The notes under the pieces are model-generated. The model made no database searches, was not told the DNA's origin, and saw nothing but the letters and a program-made list of their open reading frames with translations. A DNA stretch of 64,000 bases from Roseateles sp. SL47 (GTDB lineage Bacteria; Pseudomonadota; Gammaproteobacteria; Burkholderiales; Burkholderiaceae_C): contig NZ_CP113068.1 in assembly GCF_026625885.1 (NCBI RefSeq), positions 744,001 through 808,000 of the forward strand, read 5' to 3'. This document shows, piece after piece, positions 1-6,474 of the stretch (position 1 is the stretch's first letter; each line of letters begins with the position of its first letter). The position numbers and the translations under genes are program-made.

Positions 1-512
1 GCGAAGTCGATGTCCTTGACCCGCAGGCACAAGGCCTCGGTGATGCGCAACCCCGTGCCGTACAGCAGTCGCGCCAGCAATTGATGCTCGCCCTGCAGTC
101 TGGCAAGCACCGCCAACACCTCTTCGACGCTGAGCACGACCGGGAAGCGCCGCTTGGGCCCCGGGCAGCCGATCTCCTGCATCCAGGGCAACTGCAGCCC
201 CAGCACCTTGCCGTAAAGGAACAGGAGTGCAGACAAGGCTCGGCGATGGCTAGACGGAGACAGCCCTCGGTCGGATGCCAGATAGGTCAGGAAGGCCTCG
301 ACCTCGGAGCCTCCCATCTGCGCCGGATGGCGCAGGCCGTGGAACCGGATGAAGGCTCGAAATCAGTACAAGTACGCCTGCTCGGTCCGCCGGCTGTAGT
401 GCAACATCCGAACGGGTTCATGCAACTGGTCGAGCAGCCTAACGGCACGCAACGGCGGTAAATTGACAGGGGTGGTCGGGCGCAAAGCCGCACGAGGGAT
501 GGCTGGACGCAC
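1..512 (-). pseudogene. intI: Integron integrase (tyrosine recombinase), nonsense-mutated and cut by window edge
   Basis: The minus strand reads as the N-terminal part of an integron integrase, the tyrosine recombinase that inserts and excises gene cassettes at attI and attC. Landmarks in order are [67 protein letters not shown] and [18 protein letters not shown]; the last includes the first catalytic Arg of the family. A TGA at 365-363 replaces the Trp expected after YLY, so translation would stop near residue 50, well before any catalytic residue. The frame is otherwise open to the left edge, beyond which the C-terminus lies. It points away from the cassettes, as integrase genes do. No ATG is in frame near the 5' end; GTG at 512 is a guess at the start. 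Confidence 0.85.
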
Positions 513-665
513 GACGGACAGTCAAATGGGATGAAAGTCCAGTCTCGACAAGCACTTGGATCGCGAGCGGGGCGACCCGTTACTGCGTGGCCTGCCGTGA
601 TAGGCCGCACCGCCCGGCGGTCTACAACACGTTAGCCACTTATCACACACAAGGGAGTCACTGCG
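513..665 (+). other. Integron attI / leader region before the first cassette
   Basis: This stretch lies between the divergent integrase gene and the first cassette gene. It should hold the cassette promoter and attI site. The core triplet context GTTAGCC at 631-637 matches the right-hand core (R'') found at attC sites further along and marks the likely start of cassette 1. A ribosome binding site AGGGAG precedes the ATG at 666. The promoter itself was not identified with confidence. Confidence 0.5.
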
Positions 666-1163
666 ATGGGAATGGTTGGTTGTTTCGCCGCCGTAAGTCC
701 AGAAAGTTTGGGCGAGCTCAAAGACAACCCGGATGAAATCGAGAGCTATATCTACCCGAACGATGGCGAAGACGAACCGCCGAACTACCTCGACGTCGAC
801 AAAGCGTGGCACGGCATTCATTTCATGTTGACTGGTTCCGCCGACGGCGGAGAAGAGCCGCTTTCGTGGGCGGTTCTTGGCGGAGAGGAGGTCGGAGAGG
901 ATATGGGTTATGGTCCTGTCCGCCTTCTCACGCCTCAGCAAGTAAAAGCAGTTGCGGCTGCGTTAGCCGCTCTAAGCGAGGACGGTTTTCGAAGCAGGTT
1001 CGCGCCCCAGGAAATGGAAGCAGCCGGAATTTACCCCGATGTAATCTGGGTTCGCGACGGCCAAGAGGCACTTGATTACGTTCTAGAAAATTATCGACAA
1101 CTGGTCGTGTTCTACTCGGAAGCGGCAGCGCGCGGCGACGGAGCGATTCTTTGGCTTTCCTGA
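666..1163 (+). CDS. DUF1877 (YfbM-like) family protein, integron cassette 1
   Basis: A protein of 165 residues whose N-terminus (MGMVGCFAAVSPESL) and central motif (YLDVDKAWHGIHFMLTG) are characteristic of the DUF1877/YfbM family. Members are small soluble proteins of unknown function that are frequent in integron cassettes and in polyimmunity-like loci. It starts at ATG 666 behind AGGGAG with good spacing. No membrane segment or signal peptide is visible. It is a single-gene cassette: attI-like core at 631 upstream and an attC-like hairpin from 1171 downstream. Its function cannot be deduced from the sequence. Confidence 0.85.
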   Translation: MGMVGCFAAVSPESLGELKDNPDEIESYIYPNDGEDEPPNYLDVDKAWHGIHFMLTGSADGGEEPLSWAVLGGEEVGEDMGYGPVRLLTPQQVKAVAAALAALSEDGFRSRFAPQEMEAAGIYPDVIWVRDGQEALDYVLENYRQLVVFYSEAAARGDGAILWLS

Positions 1164-1170
1164 AGCCAGC

Positions 1171-1255
1171 GGCTAACCCTACGGTCAACACGGACCGCCC
1201 AACAACTGCGCTGTTGGGTTCCCTACGCGCTGCGCGCTTCGGCGGCCGGTTACCT
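1171..1255 (+). repeat. attC recombination site of cassette 1
   Basis: R' core GGCTAAC (1171-1177) and R'' core GTTACCT (1249-1255) bracket an imperfect palindrome of about 85 bp. A central hairpin CCCAACA/TGTTGGG is visible near 1198-1218. Position directly after the DUF1877 stop and before the next ORF fits a cassette attC. Confidence 0.65.
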
Positions 1256-1290
1256 TCACGTTTTTCCGCTTGGAGGAAGGTTGCGCCGCC

Positions 1291-1593
1291 ATGAACGTCT
1301 GCCCGAACTGCCACGCATCTCACGGCATTTCCGAGCTTCTGGTCCTGCTTTCTGGGTCGCTCTGGCCAGCAAGGTGCCGCATTTGCCGAACAAGCTTCTG
1401 TCCGGCGCCAGTACGGGGCGCTCTGTTCGCCGAGATTGCATTCTTTCCGTTCGGCTTGATGGCCTCCGCCGCTTCGTCAAGCGCGTGGGTCGTAGCGCTA
1501 TTCGCCCTGGGGTTTTTTGTCGCTTGCATCGCGGTGCGTGCTTGGGCGCCATTGGTGGTCTTGCCACAACGGCGCGAGGGGCGAGTTCAGTGA
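1291..1593 (+). CDS. Small zinc-ribbon-like membrane protein, integron cassette 2
   Basis: A protein of 100 residues starting at ATG 1291, with GGAAGG about ten bases upstream. The N-terminus carries CPNC and then CRICRTSFC, a cysteine arrangement like a small zinc ribbon. Two hydrophobic stretches follow (roughly residues 45-60 and 63-80), so it is probably a double-pass inner-membrane protein. It ends in a basic tail. Such short zinc-ribbon/two-helix proteins are common in environmental gene cassettes, and none I can name has a known role. It sits between two attC sites. Confidence 0.6.
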   Translation: MNVCPNCHASHGISELLVLLSGSLWPARCRICRTSFCPAPVRGALFAEIAFFPFGLMASAASSSAWVVALFALGFFVACIAVRAWAPLVVLPQRREGRVQ

Positions 1594-1618
1594 GTCGGTC
1601 CGCTCAATGCGCGAATCG

Positions 1619-1675
1619 GCATAACCTTTCGCTTCAGCGGACGGCTCCGCCGCCCGCTGAGCGCGAATGTTAGCC
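1619..1675 (+). repeat. attC recombination site of cassette 2
   Basis: R' GCATAAC (1619-1625) and R'' GTTAGCC (1669-1675) define a 57-bp site. The arms TTCGCTTCAGCGG and CCGCTGAGCGCGAA pair almost perfectly with one unpaired base, typical of the folded bottom strand of attC. GTTAGCC repeats the cassette-1 boundary sequence. Confidence 0.8.
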
Positions 1676-1685
1676 TTCGAAGATT

Positions 1686-2039
1686 ATGTCGCGCTTTATC
1701 GCCCCTGTGCTCGCATTACTCATTTCTGCACTTTGCTTCTCCGGAAGCGCAGGAGCAGAAGAACAGGAGTTGCCGCCTGAGAAGTGGCCGTTGACCGTGT
1801 CCGCGACTGTGAAAGACCTCTTAACTCGAATGTCGGCTGAATCCAAGGCTACGGTTAAGGACACGAAGAAGGAGGATTTGATCCTGTTCCATCATGGCTG
1901 GGGTACGGGCATTCGAAATTACTACGGCCTTTGGCGCGGCAATCAGAAACTCATCCAATCTGCCTGCGGGAAGCCGTGTCATCCGGATGATGCGTCAATG
2001 ATCATCATCGAGGCCGTATGGGCGGAGCTGCAAAAATGA
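1686..2039 (+). CDS. Secreted DUF6794-like protein, integron cassette 3
   Basis: A protein of 117 residues. Residues 1-24 form a clear Sec signal peptide (MSRFIAPVLALLISALCFSG, cleavage near SAGA-EE). The mature part contains KWPLTVSATVKDLLTRMS, HHGWGTGIRNYYGLWRGN and HPDDASMIIIEAVWAELQK. I recognise these as the DUF6794 pattern; the family is of unknown function. It is likely periplasmic. The gene starts ten bases after the preceding attC core, so translation presumably uses a very short leader. It is followed immediately by an attC site. Confidence 0.7.
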   Translation: MSRFIAPVLALLISALCFSGSAGAEEQELPPEKWPLTVSATVKDLLTRMSAESKATVKDTKKEDLILFHHGWGTGIRNYYGLWRGNQKLIQSACGKPCHPDDASMIIIEAVWAELQK

Positions 2040-2040
2040 T

Positions 2041-2109
2041 GGCGAACTAGGCGCTCGAGCCGATTCGCGTCGGTAAGCCGCCGCTCGCGGCTCAGCTTCA
2101 ACGTTATGC
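2041..2109 (+). repeat. attC recombination site of cassette 3
   Basis: R' GGCGAAC (2041-2047) and R'' GTTATGC (2103-2109) are separated by an imperfect palindrome in which GGCGCTCGAGCCG pairs with CGGCTCAGCTTC. The length is 69 bp. It begins two bases after the stop of the cassette-3 gene. Confidence 0.65.
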
Positions 2110-2477
2110 CTCTTAGTACTGTCGCCATTGCACCCGCGCTGGTTGTCCCAAGTGGATCGGAAATCGCTACCTTGCGGTTCGACGGCCAGAGCCTCTCCAT
2201 AGTGGTTGCTCGCGAACAACTTTCGGGTGGTCGGTCTCGGGGCCTTCGGATAGCGTTCCAAGCAGTCCAGGGCTTCCGCACAATACTGGGCAGCCCCTGG
2301 TTTTGTGCGAGGTCATCATGTGCTGCTCGTTAAATCGGGGGGTGGAGTGCCGAGGAGAATCTGAGGCAGGGCCACGAAGTTCGGCGTCGCGAATGGCTCG
2401 TGGTGACCGGAAACCGCTGCCTGAGCGTCTTCGCAAGCGAAGACCCTCAAATTGACGAGGGCGCCTACGATGCCTAG
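2106..2477 (+). pseudogene. Decayed hypothetical cassette gene (multiple frameshifts), cassette 4
   Basis: An ATG at 2106 opens a frame with a protein-like start (MPLSTVAIAPALVV, then ATLRFDGQSLSIVVAREQL). It deteriorates after about residue 45 and stops at 2331-2333. The coding signal continues in two other frames: AQYWAAPGFVRGHHVLLV around 2280-2340, then WSAEENLRQGHEVRRREW and VVTGNRCLSVFASEDPQ up to a TAG at 2475-2477, just before the attC. The last shift falls in a run of six G near 2337-2342. The pieces together resemble one cassette-borne protein of about 120 residues of unknown function. Sequencing error could explain a single shift but hardly all of them. Confidence 0.6.
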
Positions 2478-2534
2478 GCATAACCATTCATTGCAGTGGA
2501 CGCATTCGGCGCCCGCTGAATTAAAACGTTAGCC
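2478..2534 (+). repeat. attC recombination site of cassette 4
   Basis: R' GCATAAC (2478-2484) and R'' GTTAGCC (2528-2534) enclose a 57-bp imperfect palindrome with arms TTCATTGCAGTGG and CCCGCTGAA. The spacing is identical to the cassette-2 site. Confidence 0.7.
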
Positions 2535-3026
2535 CGCAAAACGGAACATGGCCATCTTCGCTTTCACCTGCACATGCTGCGGCAGGCTCCACGAAGGCTC
2601 GCCGAGCGTCGCTTACTCCAGTCCGTGGCATTACTCGCAATTGACCGATGACGAGAAGACTTCTCTGGCAAAGATCGACAGCGACTTATGCAGGATTTCC
2701 TCCGGCGACCAGACCGACTACTTCGTCCGGTGCGTCCTGGAGATTCCGATCCACGGCGTCGACGATCCATTTATTTGGGGCGTGTGGTCATCGCTGAGTG
2801 AGAAGAGTTTTCGGCGCTACGTCGAGACGTACAACGAGCCGGTCAACGGAGACGTGCGGATTTCAGCGATCCCGGACAGTCATTTCAGCGTGATGGCGGA
2901 CAGCGTTTCAAACTGATCGCGGACAGTTTGGGCGCGCGCAAGTGCCTGGGTTGATGGTAGCTCAGGTGTCCGCGATCAGCCTGAACCGGGCTGGCGTGGA
3001 CGGCCTTGGGTTGGTCGGTTTGATGC

Positions 3027-3782
3027 TCATGCCGGGTCCTGTTTCTTGCGCAGCGACTCGCCTTTGAGCGCGATCTTGTGGGCCGAGTGAACGATGCGGT
3101 CGAGGATGGCGTCAGCCAGGGTCGGATCGTCCAGCCACTCGTGCCAGCTGGAGACCGGCAACTGGCTGGTGATGAGAGTCGAGCGGCTGCCGACCCGGTC
3201 GTCGAGCAGCTCCAGCAGGTCGTTGCGGTCGGCCGCCGTGATCGGCGCAATGGCGAAGTCATCAATGACCAACAAGTCGATGCGCGCCAGTTGCGCCAGG
3301 CGCCGGCTGAAGGAACCATCGCCGTGCGCGACCCGGAGTTCCTCCAGCAAGCGAGGCGCCCGTGTGTACAGCACGGCGAATCCCTGGCGAGCCGCCTGCT
3401 GAGCCAGTGCGCATGCCAGCCAGGTCTTGCCGCAACCGGTGGCCCCGGTGAGCAGCACGTTGTGGCCGTGGCGCAGCCAGTCGCAGCCCGCCAGTTGGGT
3501 GATGAGGCTGCGATCCAGGCCGCGCGAGCCGCGCCAGTTGATGTCCTCGATGCAGGCGCTGCTGACCTTGAGTTTGGCGGCCTTGAGCAGCCGGGCCAGG
3601 CGTTTGCCGTCGCGCCAGTCAACCTCGCGCTGCACCAACATGGCCAGCCGCTCCTCGAAGGACAACTCGGCCGCCGCCGTGCGTATGGCGTCATCGGCCA
3701 GCGCGTTCACCATGCCGTCCAGGCGCAGGCCGCGCAGTTGATCCAGGGTATGTTCGTTGAGCAAGAGCTTCTCCTTCTTCAA
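3027..3782 (-). CDS. istB: IS21-family transposition helper ATPase IstB
   Basis: A 251-residue AAA+ ATPase related to DnaC. It assists the IstA transposase by binding target DNA and transmitting target choice. Visible motifs are the Walker A GATGCGKT (about residues 113-120), Walker [10 protein letters not shown] and sensor-like [11 protein letters not shown], followed by DAILDRIVH. Length is usual for the family. Its ATG overlaps the end of istA by four bases, so the two are translated together. Confidence 0.95.
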   Translation of the reverse strand: MKKEKLLLNEHTLDQLRGLRLDGMVNALADDAIRTAAAELSFEERLAMLVQREVDWRDGKRLARLLKAAKLKVSSACIEDINWRGSRGLDRSLITQLAGCDWLRHGHNVLLTGATGCGKTWLACALAQQAARQGFAVLYTRAPRLLEELRVAHGDGSFSRRLAQLARIDLLVIDDFAIAPITAADRNDLLELLDDRVGSRSTLITSQLPVSSWHEWLDDPTLADAILDRIVHSAHKIALKGESLRKKQDPA

Positions 3783-5329
3783 TGGTAGTAATCGGGGCCG
3801 CGCACGTTGTCGTGCAGCGGCAGGGCGGCTTGTGTGGCTGGAGCCGACGCGGCTTGCCGGTCCAGCCCGGTGGTGAGGATCGACTTGATGCTCTGATAGG
3901 TCGGTGAGCGGATCGCCATGGCGCGAACGCAGGCCGCTTCCAGCCGCTCATGGCCGAATCGCCGCGCCAAGCTCTGCAGGCCGAGGCAGGATCGGTAGCC
4001 CTGCTCGGGGTGCGGCCGGTGCTCCATCTGCCAGCGCACCACGGCGGCAGTGGCCTCGCCGATGCGCTCCCCCCAGGCCAGGAGCTTGGCCGGCGTCCAT
4101 TCCCGGTGGGCGCGGTGCGAAGCGGGCATGTGCTCCGGTGCCGTCGTGTGGGCGCCACGCCGCTCGCTGTAGGCGTGCACGGCCACGCGTTGCTGACGGC
4201 TGAGGATCTCCACCGTGGTCGAGGTGACGCGCAACTCGACCTGCTCGCGCACCAGCCGGTGCGGCACGCTGTAGTAATGGCCATCGAGCTCGACGTGGTA
4301 GTCGATATTGACGCGGGCGCGTTTGAAGCGGGCGATGGGCATGCGGGCCGCCGGCAGCGGCTTGAGCACAGGTCGGTCCAGGGCCGCGAAGGCGCTGGCC
4401 CGGCAGCCGGGCAGCTTCTTGAACGGGCGTTGGTTCAGATCGACCAGCAAGACCCGGATGGCGGCGTTGAGCTCGGCCAGGGTGAAGAAGCGTCGATGCC
4501 GCAGCCGCGCCAGAATCCAGCGCTCGACGATCTGCACGCCAACCTCCACCTTGGGCTTGTCGCGGGGGTGAGCGGGCCGAGCCGGCAGCATCGCCACGTC
4601 ATAGTGGTCGCAGAACTCCTCGACCAGGCGGCCGGGCGTGGTTTCGTACCGGTCCGGCCGGGCAATCAGGGCCCGAGCCTGGTCCGGCACGATCAGCCGG
4701 GGCACGCCACCCATGAACTCCAGTGCGTCCATGATGGCACCGACCCAGTCGGCGGCAGTCTGCGTCGGGGTGGCACAGGCAAAGGTGTAGTTCGAGGCGC
4801 CGAGCACGGCCACGAAGATCTGGGCGGCACTGATCTCGCCGGTGGCAGCGTCGATCAGCGGCACGGTCTGGCCGGCGTAGTCGATGAACAGACGCTCGCC
4901 GGCTGGGTGGACCTGGCGCATCGAGCGCTTGAGGCCGGTCACCCAGGTACGGTACTTCACGCAGAAGCTGGTGTACTTGTAGGCTTGCGAGCCGGCGTCG
5001 GCCAGGCTGCGCTGGTACTCCTCCCAGAGCAGTTGCAGGGTGACGCCGGGGCGCTTGAGTTCCTGGTGGACGAGGGCGAAGTCGGGTTCGAGCTGGGTGC
5101 TCGCACGCGGCACGGGCGGGCCGTACAGGCGGGCTTCCAGGGCAGCATCGTCCAAGGTCTGAGCGATGGCCCAATCCACTCTGGCGGCGCGGGCCTTCAT
5201 GACGATGCTGTTGACGGTCGTCTTGGCGATGCCCAGAACGCGCGAGCACTCGCGCATGCTCAGGCCCGATTCCAGGTGCAGTCGAAGGGTTTGACGTAGT
5301 TGGCGCATGTGAATCCTGGGGGTGGGCAT
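3779..5329 (-). CDS. istA: IS21-family DDE transposase IstA
   Basis: A transposase of about 516 residues. The N-terminus holds a helix-turn-helix ([19 protein letters not shown]). The DDE catalytic core begins at [14 protein letters not shown] (first Asp), continues through [21 protein letters not shown] with the second Asp, and reaches the Glu-bearing region [16 protein letters not shown] Mu-transposase C-terminal domain follows ([14 protein letters not shown]). I chose the start MPTPRIHMR at 5329 because it matches the usual IstA N-terminus; ATGs at 5353 and 5308 are alternatives, the latter with AGGA just upstream. Confidence 0.93.
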   Translation of the reverse strand: MPTPRIHMRQLRQTLRLHLESGLSMRECSRVLGIAKTTVNSIVMKARAARVDWAIAQTLDDAALEARLYGPPVPRASTQLEPDFALVHQELKRPGVTLQLLWEEYQRSLADAGSQAYKYTSFCVKYRTWVTGLKRSMRQVHPAGERLFIDYAGQTVPLIDAATGEISAAQIFVAVLGASNYTFACATPTQTAADWVGAIMDALEFMGGVPRLIVPDQARALIARPDRYETTPGRLVEEFCDHYDVAMLPARPAHPRDKPKVEVGVQIVERWILARLRHRRFFTLAELNAAIRVLLVDLNQRPFKKLPGCRASAFAALDRPVLKPLPAARMPIARFKRARVNIDYHVELDGHYYSVPHRLVREQVELRVTSTTVEILSRQQRVAVHAYSERRGAHTTAPEHMPASHRAHREWTPAKLLAWGERIGEATAAVVRWQMEHRPHPEQGYRSCLGLQSLARRFGHERLEAACVRAMAIRSPTYQSIKSILTTGLDRQAASAPATQAALPLHDNVRGPDYYH

Positions 5330-5670
5330 GAGGACCGAAAAATCGGTCAGCATGCCAACGGCTCAGGTCACTTGCGCGCGCCCGGGGTGTCCGGGATCAG
5401 ATTGAAACGCTGTCCGCGTTCCGCTGAAATGGGTGGCCGCGATGGGCTGAAATACGCAGAGACGTATTCTTCGGCTACCTTTGCAATAACCTGCCAGGCT
5501 ATCCCGACACGATCCCCCTTGCAGCGGACGTCCAAGTGCAGCTTGGCAATGAGCGCCCAAAGCTGCGTCTACATCACAGCAAGGCCGATGACCATCCACT
5601 CGTGTTGGACCAAATGCACGGCATCACGGTCGCGAGGGCGCAGGAGCTTGCCGAGCACGTCCACCGTGGG

Positions 5671-5724
5671 GGCTAAGCTTTCATCCCGGCGGACGCTATG
5701 CGGTGCCGCTGAATGCAGACGCCA
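5671..5724 (+). repeat. Degenerate attC-like remnant after the DUF2199 cassette
   Basis: GGCTAAG at 5671-5677 resembles an R' core. The following segment (TTTCATCCCGGCGGAC and GTGCCGCTGAATG) can fold like the preceding attC sites and shares CCGCTGAA with them. The expected right core GTTAGCC is not found; the sequence instead reads GACGCCATTG. This may mark the eroded end of the cassette array. From here to 5786 a short open frame ending MILRVRLKGEQIDKSWHSM could be a gene fragment of unknown origin. Confidence 0.4.
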
Positions 5725-5786
5725 TTGCATCGGCAATGATCTTACGCGTCAGACTGAAGGGTGAGCAGATCGACAAAAGCTGGCAC

Positions 5787-6419
5787 TCAATGTGAGCGTT
5801 GCGCGTCGCTCGGTGGGTAAAGGCCATGCACCTCTGCAATGCGCGACAGAAGCGCGCCGACGTCATTGGCCATGTCGTAAAACTCCTTGTCGAGCTGGTC
5901 AAGCCTTGCCACAACCGCTGCGTAGTCAGGCCGCTCCGTGGATGACGTGGCCATCAAGTGATAGCGCTCCATTTGGCCTGCGGGCACGTCGGACTCTCCA
6001 AACAGAACGTGCTTGGCTTCTTGAAGCAAGCCTTCGACGGAAGAGGCACCGAGTTCATTGAGCGCGGCAACGGTTTCAAGATATCGCTCGCCACTTGAGT
6101 TGGAAAAGAACTGATCAAAGCCGCCGTTGTGGACCTCTCCGCTCAGAACGTTCACGAGGTAGTACAGCTGGTCGCCTCTTGGGAGCGCATCAAAACCTCC
6201 GTCCTGCTTGTAGACGCGATCAACGAGCGACATCCAATATGTCCACTCTGGGGACGCCCGCCAAGCACGCTCCGCTTCGCGTTCCTGTTTTCGCTTCTCT
6301 GTTCTCTGCTCGATAGACAGCTGATTGCCGCGAACGCAGGGCAGGCAAAGGCCAGCATTTTTAGCTGCCGTATCGCGGTGGATCGAGTCCCCGCATCGAA
6401 TGCAAATGAGCCGATTCAT
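5787..6419 (-). CDS. DUF4375 (DMP19-like) protein with N-terminal zinc-ribbon
   Basis: A 210-residue protein starting MNRLICIRCGDSIHRD. CIRC and CLPC at the N-terminus form a small zinc ribbon, followed by a charged helix (EQRTEKRKQEREAERAW). The C-terminal part has the DUF4375/DMP19 signature: YYLVNVLSGEVHNGGFDQFF, SNSSGERYLETVAALNELGA. DMP19 proteins are small acidic proteins that have been discussed as DNA mimics, but the role here is unknown. It lies on the opposite strand to the cassettes, between the array and priA. The longer upstream frame to 6464 is not supported because the family-like sequence starts at the CIRCGDS segment. Confidence 0.8.
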   Translation of the reverse strand: MNRLICIRCGDSIHRDTAAKNAGLCLPCVRGNQLSIEQRTEKRKQEREAERAWRASPEWTYWMSLVDRVYKQDGGFDALPRGDQLYYLVNVLSGEVHNGGFDQFFSNSSGERYLETVAALNELGASSVEGLLQEAKHVLFGESDVPAGQMERYHLMATSSTERPDYAAVVARLDQLDKEFYDMANDVGALLSRIAEVHGLYPPSDAQRSH

Positions 6420-6474
6420 ATATTTCCGGCGGTGTGCCGCTGAACAATCTCTCCTGCGGTGCACCGGCCCTGCG

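Larger units (their letters stand above)
2855..5458 (-). mobile_element. IS21-family insertion sequence (istA-istB)
   Basis: A 2604-bp element encodes IstA and IstB on the minus strand. Termini are inverted: TGCGGATTTCAGC at 2855 and its near-complement GCTGAAATACGCA at 5446-5458. Each end also carries internal repeats of ATTTCAGC and GCGGACAG(CGTTTCA), as in IS21 ends. Flanking direct repeats GAGACG lie at 2849-2854 and 5459-5464, a 6-bp target duplication. Both genes are full length, so the element looks intact and possibly active. Confidence 0.92.
2548..5676 (+). pseudogene. DUF2199 family cassette gene, interrupted by an IS21-family element
   Basis: The 5' part (2548-2854) encodes a DUF2199 N-terminus: CTCCGRLHEGSP with a CxC-C metal-binding-like motif, LDSD-type segment KIDSDLC, RCVLEIPIHG, WGVWSSLSEKSFRRYVE. 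It runs into the insertion element at 2855. The 3' part resumes after the element at 5465 and reads VFFGYLCNNLPGYPDTIPL, then LHHSKADDHPLVLDQ and GITVARAQELAEHVHRGG, stopping at 5674-5676. Joining the halves after removing the element and one GAGACG copy restores the frame exactly (VNGD-VFFG). The intact protein would be about 172 residues, normal for the family, of unknown function. The gene is broken but otherwise undamaged, so the insertion is recent. Confidence 0.85.
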
